DNA from: Formicarius rufipectus
Lineage: Eukaryota; Chordata; Aves; Passeriformes; Formicariidae
DNA length: 64,000 nt
Assembly: GCA_013399695.1 (NCBI GenBank)
Contig: VXAU01003163.1
Span: 1,528,060 to 1,592,059 of the forward strand
Direction: 5' to 3'
The notes under the pieces are model-generated. The model searched no databases. It was not told where the DNA came from and worked only from the letters and a program-made list of their open reading frames with translations. A program made the position numbers and the translations under genes. This document shows, piece by piece, positions 14,001-29,000 of the stretch (position 1 is the stretch's first letter; every line of letters starts with the position of its first letter).

Positions 14001-17000
14001 GAGGATGCCTTATGGTCATGCTGTAGAGACAGGTCTGTGAACCATAGCTCTTTTGGAAGTGTGAATATCAAACACTGCTCATAGCACTTTGTTTCATGAA
14101 TTGAGCAAGCTGCAACCTGATCTTTAAGCCATGGAATTTGTCTTATTGCCCCGTGGTTTTCTCTTGGTTTGACTATTTCAGTTTACTCTTGAAGATGATA
14201 CAGTCTTCCATGAGAGAAGGCAGTGGTAAAAAAGCCCCAGTCTGATGACAGAAATTGAATGGAAAAACACTCTATCTAGTTTGTTAGTTTTTGTTTGTTT
14301 TCCCTTTTCCCTCCAATATCTCCAGATGAAATTAGTTACATTTCTTATCACCAATTTGTATGTGTACATGCAGAAAATTTTGGTAACAGTCTATACTTTA
14401 CAGTCTATAGAGTAATTTTAAAAGGTGCTGAAAGATGCAGGCAGGCACATTACAGATTTTTTTATTTGTATTATTGAACACTAGGTGGGAAAGGCATTTT
14501 CAAAGTAAAACAAAAAAAATTGTTTTATACTCTCTCCCACCTTTAACTTTCCTCTGCCAGTGTGCAAGAAAGACAGGTGATTTTTACCAAAGAATCCAAC
14601 AGTACAGACTGCAAATGAGACAGTTGTCAGTAAACCCCCTTCAATGGCTTGCTTGTCAAGCAAGAAGACAATAGTCCACTGGGCAGGATGCTTTGTATTT
14701 AGACTGGAAACTGACATTATTTTCTGTTAATCTTTCATGTAACTGAGCTAAATGCCAAAGGCAGAGATTTAAGGTAACTCAGGTTAAGGATTTTTCCTAC
14801 AAACAGTGAAAGTCAATGTCCTAAATATTGCTACAAATCATATAATGTTTTGAACGTAATACCAAGCCAGGAAGAAATTGGTAGGTCAGTATTTTTTTTT
14901 TTCTGCATATGCTTCATAAAATGTTTTATTGCTAATTAACTTCTGCAGAAACAGATACAAAATCAAGGTGACTGAAGATTTTCAACTGTATGTTATTGCC
15001 ACCGAGAAAACTTTGATAAAATTAGTCTTTGAAAAATAGGATGAATTGGTGGTATGTCTGAGCAGGGAAACACTGGCACTCACTCTCTTTGAATGCATTC
15101 CACAACCACAGTTGACATCCGGAAGCTTCCTCCCTGTTTTCTGTCCTTAAGTTTGCATTCCCACATACCAGTGACATTGGCTAACTAGGGCACTGTTGCA
15201 AAGATTTCTAGTTTTCAGCGACAACTTCATTTATTAGACTATCCTGTTTCCTGGGAAATATTGCAGGACCTAATCCCAAAAAACATTAGATGTGCAATCA
15301 AGTCAATGGTCCCAGTTGTATCCCTGATTTTCATGAATGATTAATATGCACTTGCATATAACAGTTCTGTATAATCCTAAGCATGCAAATTAGGTGCATA
15401 ATTTGTGCACTTGTAGTTTTGTAGTTCAAGTCATTAATACACTACACATTGACCAATGCTCTTAACATACTGGTTACATGTCATTCATTTGCAGTAACAT
15501 TCAAAATTAATACAGGGCTTAATCCCTTTTTTATGAATCTCATTCCTGGTTGGACTTTCTGTGAGATGGTGTTGGTTCACTACTGCAAGAATCCTGGCCT
15601 TCCTACGATTGAACTTTCTTCATTGATGAAGAAAGCACTGCCCCCTCATACCTGGTAGTAAACATAGGCCTGCCAAAAAGACTCTGAAAGTTACATAAAC
15701 CTGCATATCTTAAACTAAAATTCAAATTTCAAAAAGGCAGTCACCAGAAAGATGATCACCTAAAATCAGCAGCATCAGTGTGGAAAACACCTCATGCTGT
15801 TAAATGTTTTAAGAGCCATATGTCAAGAAACCAATGCAAGGAATAATTCAGTCCTAAAAGAAACCAAACCATAATCCATAAATTCCCATTCTCATATAGT
15901 TTAGATTGTGTGGGTTAGTTCNNNNNNNNNNNNNNNNNNNNNNNNNNNNNNNNNNNNNNNNNNNNNNNNNTTTTTGTTCGGTGGTTTGTGATTTCCCCCC
16001 CCCATAATGTAGATCACTTTTTTGAGGTAAAATCCATACATCCTGACTTTCTGGCAAGGTAAAAATGTTACTTATTTTACAGGTAAGAGGAGAAAGGCTA
16101 AAGGGTATGAAAATCTGGAATGACACTGCTTGGATTAAAAAAAAACAACAGTATTGAGGGAACATCATACAGCAGCAGAAACTCCCATATTTGACAACAG
16201 GGATATGGAATTGAACCCAAGAATTCATTCCATATACATGCAATGTATTCATGCCTGTATAAGTGCAATGAAGTATAAATTTTTGACTCTTGGAAACTGT
16301 AATTTTAATAAACTAGAAATGCTTTGAAAAAGAGCAGTAATTTTACTAAAACCAGACTAAATATAAAGGACTTTGATGCCTCACATCTTGTAGCACTGGA
16401 AATACCATGCAGTACTGCAGAGATACAATACACTAATGGATTTATATAATAAGTTTTGGTACACACAGATCTGTTGCCTTTACTCAGACATAGCACAGAA
16501 GCACAACAGGAAGAAAACACAGCATACTGATAGTATTGAGACACTTGGGCAAAAGCAAAATACTGAAGGACTAGACACTGAGCTCTTTGTCCATGGAAAT
16601 GCTGTTATTGCACACTGGGCATCCATATCATACCCTGTGTGAATAGCTGTGACCTCTGACAGGTGAGCTGCAGGATCTCATAGTCATCACTGGGCTACGA
16701 GGAGGTTTACCCATAACAAATATCTCTCTCTTTAAATTAGCCTAGAAGAACCACAAACACTATGTCAAGTGAGAGTTTAAGAATGAAGCATCACAGAATT
16801 TTTGTTGCTTCATTCATACATGCAAACCCAACATGCTTTTCTTGATAACAAAAAGCAACTGTCTTACAGGGAGGAATAAGGGTGTATTTTCCTTGTTGCC
16901 ACTGTATCTTTTTTTTTTTTTCCCCAAGGTTTGCTGCTCTGACACATGCAATATATATAACAATTATTCCATGTGTACCCCCTGAAGTAGCTTAATTAGT

Positions 17001-20000
17001 AACACAGAAAAACTCAACAGCATAAAGCAGGAATACTACCTTAGAAATACCAGTGACAAATGTTGTAATTCCTTGCTGTTAAACACAACACAGACCTTAA
17101 ATATGCATTGCGAAAGCAAGTAAAAACTTGACGGAAAGTATTTCATGAAAATATCCTTGTTTTCTTAACATCACTACAAATCAGATAAATATTTGTCAGA
17201 ATTCAATTCTTAAGGGGTGTGTGTCTAGCAAATGTGAATTCTCAGGGGCAGGGGTGAGTTTGGGGAAATGTGAAGGGAGTGGAGTGATGATATTGGAAAC
17301 CTTTTCTTTGGTATTTGTGACAAGATAGCAAAACAACCTTGTCTTAGGAGAGGGGTGAAAAAAAGGATACCTAGAGAGGTCAAGGAGGCAGAAATATGTC
17401 AGCATTTCTCTTTGTGATGTGTTTCCAGAGTTGTTCTTTTGGAGGACACATCCCTTTCACCAACATGGTGCAAAGTGACACTTTGCACCCATAGCTCCTT
17501 GTTTCCATTTCCCAAATCCCTGGTCATGCTTTAGATTTGAGCCACAGCCCAAATATATATATCTATATACACACACGAATGTATGTATATATTTTCACAT
17601 CAACAAAAATTATAAAAGTATCAGTATACGGTTTCAAGAACTCTTTGAAGAGCCTCCCTTCACTGGTGATATCTGAGTCCTCAGAATGTCTTGTGTTCTT
17701 TCTGCTGTGGCAGTTGAGAGTGGGCCTTAATCACGGGCAACAGGCAAAAAGAGAAGAGGATAGGAACTGTCCTGTCTTCTCAAGCTCAGCCTGTTGGTTA
17801 AGTAGCAAGAAATGTTAGCGGCCAAAACCGGGTTCCACTTATTTTAATCCAGCTCTCTATCCTGGAAATACAGTCAGTGTTAACTGCTGAAAAAAGTTTG
17901 CCTACCCCTAGGATGAAATACAGATTTCTCATTTTGGAAATTCTGTATAAAAAACCCCCTCTGTTGTTGGTAGGAGTTCATCTAATAATTTTGACAATTT
18001 TCATATTGGTAAGTATATACTGATTAAGTTTCTAAAGGAATCTGTTCCTTAGATTTTAAAAAAATCCATATTTGAAATGGTTTAAAAATAGTAATTAAGA
18101 TCTAGAACTCTGTACCAAGACTCCAGACCTTTAGTTCCTCTCAGTACTCATGCTCTTGTGTCTGCAAGATGGAATCATCCCCCTTGATTACTTAATGTCT
18201 TGCCTTCTGCCTTTCCAATTAAGAGCAATACACTGCCTAGGAGCTTCCCTGCAGCAGCTCTTCTAACTCTTGAAACAGGTATTACCTCCCTTTATTTTCA
18301 GCTGGGACTAACATACTTGCTCAAACAAGGGCAAAGAATACCAGGATCACCTAAGTGGAATAAGTGTGAAGTTTCTGAATTTTGCTGGTTAGGGTAAGAA
18401 AAAGCATCAAAAGCACTGTACCAACTGACAAATTATTACAAGTTGCAGAAACAAGTGTAGCACTCTGTTTCACTCTTTCTTTGAGGTGGAATGTACCTAA
18501 GCCCATGACAGATCCATGCCCTGGAAAGAAGCCTTATCTTCTCTCTTTCAGAAGTAAACCCCAAAACAACAGATCTGGTGGATCTTAAGATTTCCTTAAG
18601 TCTATTATGTCAGTGTTTTCTGTGAAAGCACATTGCAAGATGGGATAGATTTAAAAAGAAAAAAAAAAAAAGAAAAAGGGGGGGGGGGATTTTTTTGTAT
18701 AAATGTAACGATCACCTTTTTAAGAGTTTCTTTTTACACAACTTTTTCTCCTTTCCACAAGCAAATGAATAATCTGGAAGTCAGCACTGGAAATTAACTT
18801 TGAAAACTGAAGAGTTGCTCTAGGTAGACATTTTTCTGCCACAGAGCTGCAATGCTGACACAAACTGTAGTCCTGAAGAGGGAATAATCTTTGTCTAGTC
18901 CTTGACTAACAGAATTGGTATTTAGAATGTGACCCTCTGCAGTGGTGCTTTACTTGAAATTTATGACTATTATCTCAGGCATTGGATTGAAACCGAAAAC
19001 ACAAACATGAATGGTACCTGGTTTCTGCATACTTGAATAAAATTCTGGTCTTTTCAGTTAAATGAGTTACTCTGTTGTCTTGGTATGGACGGGAAATGGA
19101 GTTGAAGGCTTTCTCCTTCCCTGTCACTGATACCTCCTTAAGCTATTTCCTTGTAATGATTACAGTTCTGCCTCATTTCATTTGAAGAAGGTCTATTTTA
19201 ATACCACATGTATTATGTTATTTAATATTAGTAAAGAAAACAGTACATCTGGAAAGATCAAACTTGCTGTTAGCCTTGCGGTTATTTAATACACATGAAG
19301 ATTTGCAACAATCCATACTCAAGAGGTGCAGTTACCTTTAACTGTGGTGAGTCTTTCTCCTGCTGATGTAATGGTTTAGAGAGGAGAGAAGGTGAGAGGG
19401 AAGCAATAGACAGGTATGTACTTGTAGGAACGGAGTGAGAAGTAGGTGCCTTGGCAGAGAGAAGTGGAAGATTAGAAGAAAGGTGGAAAGGAGGATCAGA
19501 GTCTCCTGATGTTCCCACAAAAGGTAGAGCTGGCTTAAATGTTTAAGAAAAATGAGAAGTAACTGTACTATAAAACCAGCCATGAAGGATGTCAAATGCT
19601 CAATAAGGAGACATGTAAATAACCTGCACAATCACAAAAGTCATACTAAATTTATTATTAGTCATCTACTTGTCTGGAAATTTCTTTCCTCAGAAAGGGT
19701 AAAAAGTTGCCATGTGTGGCCATGGATTTCATCTCTATTCTTATGTTTTTCTCCTGTGTTTTTCAGGTCAAATAAAGGCAGAGGTAGCCTGCAAAATCTT
19801 TCTCATTAACTAGTTTTACACTTGGCCTAAAACATACTGTCTTAAGCATCTGATTTGCATGTTGACACCCAAAGCAACTGCCTAAACAATCTGTTGAAGT
19901 AAGTGCTGGACAGAAAAAAAAAATCTGTTTTAAAACTTTACCTAGAAACCACACAAACTGTGTGGTAATATTGTGGCATTTAATGGCCAGCACACATTTG

Positions 20001-23000
20001 TGATAGTTCAATGATGTGCCGTCCCTAAGAGGAACTGCGGAGGGTTTCAGCAGGAAGCATTTGTCTATCTGCCAAACATAATCTGATCTGTTATTATTAG
20101 TCACATTCTCGTAACAGAGCTTACTATAAATATATCAGCTGGTGAAGTGACACAGGTGAAGTACAAACTGCAGAGTCTCTGCAGGAGGCATACTCCTCCC
20201 TCTGGAGGCTGCTAAGACCTGCGGCCTCTTACTCAGAAGGGGCAGCATGTAAGGGGACAGTGAGGAATATAGTTCACTGGCTTTTTGCATCAGAAGCTCA
20301 ATGGCAACCAACTAGGGCAGAAAAGAAAGTACCAGCACAACTGATACGCCACAGAATTTACAGTGGTGCATATGATTGCTTCTGAGAAGGGACTATCCCC
20401 TAACACTGACACTTTTGATCACAGAATCATAGAATGGTTTGTGTTTGAAGGGACTTTAGAGATCATCTAGTTCCAAAACCTCTGGCATGGGCAGGGACGC
20501 CTTTCACTAGACCAGCTTGCTCAGAGCTTGAATTTTATCAAATGTAACTGCATAAAGCTGTGCCTGTGCATGATTATAAACACGTAAGTACAAGAAAAGG
20601 CATAAAATAATTATACTAAGTTATCTAGAAGCAGAGCCCAGGCACTTCAGAAATTAAAATACCTTATCAATATTTGATGAATTGTATCCTTCATAGCAAT
20701 CCACAGAGCCTCCTTCACTTACTATTGGGAATTCTAAACTGTCATGTACTGGATCCTCCTCTATATAGAGTCTTGGCAGTTCTTCTGTTGTGTCTTCTGC
20801 TTCTCCATAGGAATCTGATTCTTGAGGCTTGGACTGATCCCCTATTTTAAGTGGCAGATCTGCAGTACAGATTTCCTCTTTGTTTTCAGCAGTTGTAGCT
20901 AGCACTCTGGACATGGAACCACCTTCATGTGGTGAAGGGGTGTTATGGATAGCACCAACATGTTCACCTTCTCTTGTAGTATGTGACAAGTCTCTAGGTA
21001 CTTCAATAACTAAAGGGTCAATTATACTTCTCAAGTCTTTATCTTTTCCTTGTTTGGTATTGTTGCTGACATGCTTATATGCTATGTCATGAGATGAGCT
21101 GGCTGAAGAAGAGACAGAGGTAGCTACAAGAAAGGACAGAGGAAGAGCTGTAGGAGAGCTGAGAGATACCTCTGTATTTGGAATAACATGATCATCCTTA
21201 ACGTGGTGAATGCTGTTATCTGGAGAGAGCGCTACAGTTTGTGAGGTTGATAATGCCAAAGAATTGAGTTCTTCTAAGTCACAAAGAAAACTGTCTGGAA
21301 CTGATGGAGAAGTTAAGTTGCACATGCTTGAAGGTGAAACACCAACAGTTCTTGAAAACAAATCAGCCTGGAGAATCTTTTGATCAGTGTGTGACCAAGA
21401 AGAGGAAAGTTGTCTGGAAAGTGGGGACAGTGCTTGGGAAGGCAACTTCAAAAATAAGAACAACATGGGAATGAAAATAAATAAGCATGACAGAGAATTA
21501 GGATGTGAGTAAACTGAAAAAGAAAAATGTCTATGCAATCATCTGGACTACAGGGTACAATTTCAGTGACCATGGCTGTCTGAAATCACTACTACATGAA
21601 TCAGAATAGCAGGAAAGACATTTGAAACATGAAACTGTATCAGGTTCTGGCTTGGGGTATAAATGTCAGACATCGACAGATCTGAATCATTACATTCATG
21701 GAGGCAGCGTGCACTTGATCTGCTAAAGTTATGTTATTTATGCTGCTCTGTTAGTGACCCTGTCACAGGTTATTAAATCATACAGTTAATATTAATAAAA
21801 TTTTCCCCGAACCATTACTGTTATTTTAAGAATAGCATTTTCAGACATACATTTCAGGTGTCACTAAGTATTTCTTTTAAAGTATAATAACCGAAGTGAC
21901 TTCTAAGTATTCAAATCTAGTACTTCCACTTTTTCCAAATGCAACCAAGTGAATGTTGAAGAAACATCTTTAATACATTGCATACTTTTATTAAGGCATG
22001 AGCAGCTACAGAATGTATTTGTTTTTCAAAAGTACCCCTATTAGTTCAAAATGACATCAACATTCGTAAAAGGTACATTCAGTAGGCAGTCAACAATGCT
22101 TTCAAAATAGTGACACCACAGTGTATTTTGAGGACTGTTACACAATATTGATTGAAGTATCCTTCTGGTAAAAGAAAGGTCCTTTTCTAAGAATGAGAGA
22201 CTGGTGAGTCATACGTACACAGCATCAGTAGATATCCACTGCTTCAGTAAATACTGAAAATGCATTTTTATTACTATTAATCCTCAAAATTAAAATTGAG
22301 TGAAAAATATTATCGTCTCATTGTTATAACTATTCAGAATAACTAGATGTAATCTTTAAGTTACCTGGAGCACTACAGACTTTAAGTTTTCATGTGCTAT
22401 TAGCAAATAATTTCAAATGTCACAGAATAGGAAGGTTACTTGACTTACCTTCTGCTTCAGTTTTCTTGAGGCAAACAGCTTTATAGTTAGGTAAACCTTT
22501 GTTACAGAATCTTGTGTATCAAATTAAACAGTATAGACTGATACAATGCAGTCTGCTAAAACAAAGCTAGGCAGTTACAAGCAATACTCAGTCTCTTTCC
22601 CTCATCTTTTGTCTTAAACAAGGGCCTCTAACATGTGGTTTTACAGTCAATAATACTGACAAGGAGACATTGCCACTTTTACTTTCCTATGACTACAAGC
22701 TGCACTAGGTCTAAAGATGCAGACAGATTAGGCGAAGTTAAGGAGAGCAAAACTTGCGCCTGACTTGTATTGCTTATTTATTTTATTGCCATTAGGCCAG
22801 AGAACATTAGTGCAATTGTTCTAGCAATCAAGTGATATGTGGTAAAAAACTCCACAGGAATGGGGTAAATGGTATCAGTAAGTGTGGTGAACTCCAGAAC
22901 ACCTTTAGGACTGCTGAAGTTCTTCTAGGTAGTCAGGAACAACATGTCTTTTTGCAAGGAATTGCCATTTCTGAATACAGTTTGATTCAGAACCAAGATG

Positions 23001-26000
23001 TCTTCTACCCAGTAGAAGTTTGGGTTTTTTTAAAACTTACTTTTGCAATCACTGGGTTCTAGAATATCCTCTGTTACAAGGAAGGCTTCTTCCAATTTAC
23101 TCCCCTACAAAACTAATTTAGTAATAACTAATTTAATAACAGTGGAGGAGGGCTTTGTAATATGGATGTAAATGCTCTGAAGCTCAACGAGGGTTATGAG
23201 GCTTACACAAACACCAGCTTTAGCTGCAGGATACCTTAGAGACCAGCCTGCTCCACAGAAATTGGGGACAAGCATCTTTGAACACAGAGAGACAGCTCTT
23301 GAATATGGAGCACCTAAGTTGCCTCATACCCTTGACTTGCCTTCAGGTACCTCTTGATTCCTGCAACAATAGGGGGCCCTCGCTTATGAATAACCTCAGT
23401 TGGCAACTACAGAATTGGATGCTACTTCAACAGTTCTGTTGGAATAGAAGAGAGACTATCTAGCTTTCTGTCGTAACACATTCTGAAAACCAGACAAGAT
23501 CTGTTCAAGCAACTGTCCCAAACCAGCTAATATTTTTCACTCATAAGCAGTACTTTCAGAAGCCACTGTTGCCTATAAATTACTTTTTTGGTAGCTTTTT
23601 ACAACTCCAGGGTTGTAAATAAATGTGGAACTTATTTGAAAGTTGAAGCACCAGTATTCAAATATAGGAAAGGGGACAAAAACCAACTGAATCAGACATT
23701 AATAGGAGGATAAGAAGTTTATAATTACACACAAAAGCCAGTGCCCATGCTGAAGAGGTAAGTAGAGGTAAAGAGGAATATTTAGAAAAGTTTCTGTCTT
23801 GAACATTCAAAATCATCAATAATATGTTAATACTAATCACAGTTTGTATGCAGAAACTGTCTTAGTTTCTGTCACTGCTAAAGATGTTATGTTCCCCGTG
23901 TAGGTGACTGTGAAATCTCACAAGTGAATGATAAATTGTAACACAGAAATCTTTGAGCAATATCCTGTAATATGATTTGTGGTGGTTGTCTAGACTAGTA
24001 AGGAAAAGATTTTGTGTAAAAAATTAAACCTTTAAAGGTCTGAACCCAAGTTGACAACGTGATGACAATCACCTCACTCTTAAATGAAACAATACTGCTC
24101 CTATTGTACCACCCCAAAGAATGCAATAACAGCCTTCTTCATTTTTGAATGGCAAAAGGAGGAAGGTTTTAGTACAGAATCACTAGATGTTCTTCTTTAT
24201 CTTGAAAGGTACAGAACTGGTCTTGGCAAGTTGTGTCCTGCATGCTTATGTGACCACAGGCTTTTAGTACAGCTGTTTTATGGGAATGTCTTCACACTGC
24301 ACTATGAAAAGTGTTCAAGACATACACTTAATGCTCAGATTCTTGCTAAGATTCCCAAATAAATTCTTTTTCTGTTGACTTGATTTTTCTGCTCAAATTT
24401 TGCCTAGCCCTACTCCCAATAATAGCTAATTGAGAAAAGAGCATAAATCCCGGCAAAATGAAATACACATACTTGGCTATTAAAATAATTTATTAACAAG
24501 ACTGTAATGCAATTCTACCTATGCAGGAAAGAAAATGCAGTATGCTTAATAACTAAGTATTGTGTTTAAAAAAAAATAAATTACAAGTCTGTCTAAACCC
24601 ACTATAGGGGTGACAAGAAAAAAAAATCCTTACCTTAGATGAACTTAAATGGTGTATTCTGTCACTAGAATAGCTTTGAGGGATTGGAGGATCAGGATAG
24701 TCATCAACACTTTTTGATGCATTCTTTTTGACGACTTCTACATAGGAAACAGGGAAGATGCCTTGTCTGTTGGTTCCTGGTATTTTACCTTCATACCAGT
24801 TTTGATCAACTCGCTTAAGAAGAATTACTCTGTCTCCCTGAAATGCATCATGAAAATGAGTTATCAGCACATACACTGTAAGTTTATTTTGTGAATAGCA
24901 GGTTTTATTCTAACACATAGTATTATTTTCCCTGCAGTGCTGTTTCAGATCAGTCTTGAGCATTATTTCCATTTCCACATTTCTACTCCCATTTATAATA
25001 ATCATGTATAAAACTACTATTCCAGCAAAACAAGGGGCTAGTCACAGACTGAAAATGCTATTCTTTTATCAGAGAGGAATCTCATGTAACCTCCTATTCT
25101 TAGTTGGGAGAGTAACATTAACACTTTTCTTTGGAACATAACCATTTTTTAATTGCTGGAGAAACTACTAGCTAACACTATAAGATGCAATAGCGACTGC
25201 TATGTCCATTTTGCCTTACAAGTGATAAAAGTTAAACAATAAATTCCAAGCAAGTGCTTTGTTACAAGTAAAAGTGGAGTAAGTAGAGGTAGAAAGCTAA
25301 AAAATGGGTCCATGGGAAATATGAGAGAAAGAAGTGCTTTTTCTGGGTAAAACAGATGGTCAGCGGCTCAGTTACTGGTCTTAAAGAGATTAGCAATTGA
25401 AATGGAGAACATCAACCTTCTATTCAAACTTTTCCCTGTAATGAAACTTCATGAGTTACCCCTTTTGGTTCATGTGATGTGCTTTTTACCATGTGTCTTT
25501 TTGTAACAAATCCTTCCCTATTAGTTTTGCATTCTCTTGGCTTTCTTTAATTTTTCTTCTGTATCTAATACATGGAATTCACTAAAATTATCTTTAGTGA
25601 GACAGAACTAAAGAAAATCTCAGTGCAAGTTAACTTTTCCAAAAACACCCCAAATTGGGCTATCAAGATAATGACCACCACAATAAACACGAAAGATAGT
25701 TTTAAAAAGAAATAAATCATCAAATTACTCCCAATCCATAATTTCTCTAAGTTTCTATTGCTGAATGTTTTTAGACCTCTTTGATGTTTACTAATTTCAA
25801 GTGAGTGAAAAATGTCCATTAGTTTCAGTAAGCTCTAGATCAGCAACAACCAACCATATTCTTAGCTTTATTTCAAAAGAAAAACAAATCACTTAGAGCT
25901 TTTATGAACTCTAATCCTTAAAAGAAACAAATGCACGAGGCAGAACTTCCCAGTGGACAAGAAGTACATACTACTTATATCTGAGTTATTAATATGTGCA

Positions 26001-29000
26001 ATAATACAATTTCTCTACAGTGGTAATATTCCAGCATCTCACAAACCTCAGAAATTAAACAGTTATTTTGCTCATGTGCAATACAGTATAACTACCAGGA
26101 TGATAATAGGAATGATCATAGGAATGATAATAAAATGTTATAAAAAAAGGACTGTTATTAAATGAAATATTTGCAAGAACTGGTACATTCACAAAAGTAT
26201 CTGAGACTCTTTTCTGTATCTTTTATCTTCTGTAATTTCCTATTTATTCTGTATTAAAAACCTTACCATAATAATTGTGACAGCCAGAAATTATTAAAAA
26301 AGCAATGGATAATTGAAGAGAAAACTTGATGGGCAGTTAGCAGATGATTGAATATGCTAATCTACCACAATCCAATTTATATGCACAACATATTTATGCT
26401 ATTTACAGGTAGCTGAGAAAGACTGAAAGCCAGCAAGGCATTACGTTAGTAGGTTCCTACCATGACAATGCTTTGTGCATGGCAAATTATGAATGCACCT
26501 AACCACAGCATTGATTCAGTGTAGTAGTAGACACTTTAAAGTTATTTTGATGGAAGATAGTTCTAAACTGTACCTTTCTAAGTGATAACTCCACGTTTGT
26601 GTCTGCACTGAAATTGTATTTGGCAACAGCTTCTCCAATCTCTCCAATCTGTGCAGGGGGAGGTGGCCTGGCAGGCTGTGCTTTTTCTGGGGGAGAAAGT
26701 TTCTAAGGAAAAAGAAAACCCACAGATTTTCATCATTCTCATGTGGTTTGTGGATTTTAATTAACCAAATTAATTAAAGGAATTAAAACAGAGAACAAAC
26801 CTCAACATAAGAAATTGGGAATATTCCAACTCTTCCATGGTGCTCACCCTCATACCAGTTTTGATCAATTTTCCTGAGGATATAGACAGTATCTCCTTTC
26901 TTAAAGGACAGCTCTCTGTAACAAATTTATTTATATCAGATGTTTATAGCTTTACATTTAACTCTTCTACCTGCATAGTTCCTGACATCTTTACAGTTTG
27001 GAACTGAACCAGCATGTAACAACTAAACATTTGAAGAAAACGTGTCATGGTTGTGGTACATTTATCAGTTATCATACCATGTAAAATGAAATTATTCACA
27101 TTTATAAATCCCATGTAGTACCTCTAAGTTCTGTAGGCCTGTTCTACACAGTGATTCCAAGGAAGTGCTGCTAGTTACTATGAGAGCACTTAGTATAGCA
27201 TCTGCATGCAAGCAGGATGTCTTTTGGATCACCTGTTTGAATACTGCTTTTATGACAGGCATCAGAGGGGTATTTGGTGAAATCAGCATTTTTATGAAAT
27301 CAGTAGGGAAAACCAGAAGGTATATCCTATATCCATATGGCCTAGCATAACCTTTCCACAGCAGAACAGGTTGGTGTGCATCTGCTCTATACAGTTTTTT
27401 TCAAGACAGCTCAGAAGCCTGAAGAACACAGGATTTATGTTCTTGCCATTTCTGATACTCAGAACCTATGATGTGTTTAATGTTGGATACCAAAAAAGGA
27501 CAGTTATTGAAATCACTTAAAATATTTTCAGATCATGTCCTGGGAGATCTTTGCTGTATCATCCATTTGGCTTCTCAACAGCTAAGCTGCTGTTTGGATA
27601 ATTCAGGTTCTGAGTTTTCTCCCAGACACAGCTAATGTAATTCTAGTGTCAACGTTCAGCCATATCCAAATATTGTTTAAATGCCCTGGACCATTGGAAC
27701 AGCAGGAATAAAATACAGGCACTCTAGTACTTCAGCTCTCTCATATCCTAAATCAGCAGTTCCTGATCTCGTGTTTCTTATGGACCAGTGTTGTTTGTCT
27801 TGGTATAGACCATGTCATATTCGGCAGAAAGCCTGTGTATGTTAAGACAGACAGGAAGGTGTTGAAGCATTATACAGAATTTTATAAGGTCATTATCTAT
27901 GACAGTATTTTTAGTGCTTTATCCTGGGTAACCTAAATAGAAATCACAACAAGTGAAAAGTATGCAGAGGGTGACCCTCAGGACCCATGCTCTACAAGGC
28001 TGAAGAAGCACAGCCATTCATGTGATCAAATGGTTACAATGGAGAGTAAGATAAAGACATTGCTACTACAACATAACTTCTCACACAGTTTGCTAATGCA
28101 GGGACTACTCTGACAGCAAGCAGGGTCCTCCTTTCCATGGCATTCGCTGTTGAAGCAGGCTCAAACAGCAGTTACGCTGCTACAAGTGCTAGAAAGAGTT
28201 TGCTTGAATTATGAATTCTTGAATGAACAAAAGTCTAGTACTTACTTAGAAGTCTGAGCTTTAAAGTCATATACAGCTCTAGCTGGCAGTTTCTGAAAAG
28301 CAGGCAAAGTGATTAATAGAGTCAGGTAGTATTACTATATGATAAACATTTCAACTTTTAAAAAAGTAATCAAAATTAAAAAAGAAAAGGATGTGCTTTA
28401 CAGTCGTTCTTGCAGAAGCAGGCAATTAAATATACAGGTGTCTTTTTTTTTTAAGGCAATTAAGTGTTTGGGACTTGGTTTTCTAAAAACAGAAATAGCT
28501 AAATTTTAATACAGACTGCTTTTCAATTTTATGCTTAAGAGAAGTATTAAAGTAAATAAAAAAGTTAACTTTGCCAGTGTAACTTTAGGCAACTAGCTTT
28601 CTAGGTATGATGTAAATTCACATACTTGATACCCTGTAGTATTTTAGATGCCTTTTCTGTTAAATTTGTTATCTTTAGTCTCATTTCAATTGCAAATACT
28701 GGATCACTTATATATATATATAAAAACGAGAAATTCCTCTGACAGTTGGAAATGGTTGGGAATATTTTTAATTTCTATTAATCACATTTATAGTTTTAAG
28801 AAAGTTTTGAGAAACACAGGACTGGAGGTGATCTCCTAAGTCATCTCTGTACCTCTCTTGTTATCACAGGCAATCACATTATATCATTCCTTTCATATAT
28901 TTCTCTAGTACTGTCACCAAGTACATGTAAGCTCAATATTGTTTCAAAAATAAACCTGTAAAACAGCCCTACCTCTCCTCACGTGTGGCTGACACTTAAA

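Larger units (their letters stand above)
13133..20662 (-). other. Intron, 783-bp exon to PQRPV exon
   Basis: 7.5 kb. Holds the 49-N gap, the CR1 tail at 20421-20530 and an A/G homopolymer run near 18657-18690. No further exon recognised. Confidence 0.88.

Noticed and set aside
15854..16252. 132-codon minus-strand open frame
   Set aside because: Runs through the 49-N gap; not a real frame.
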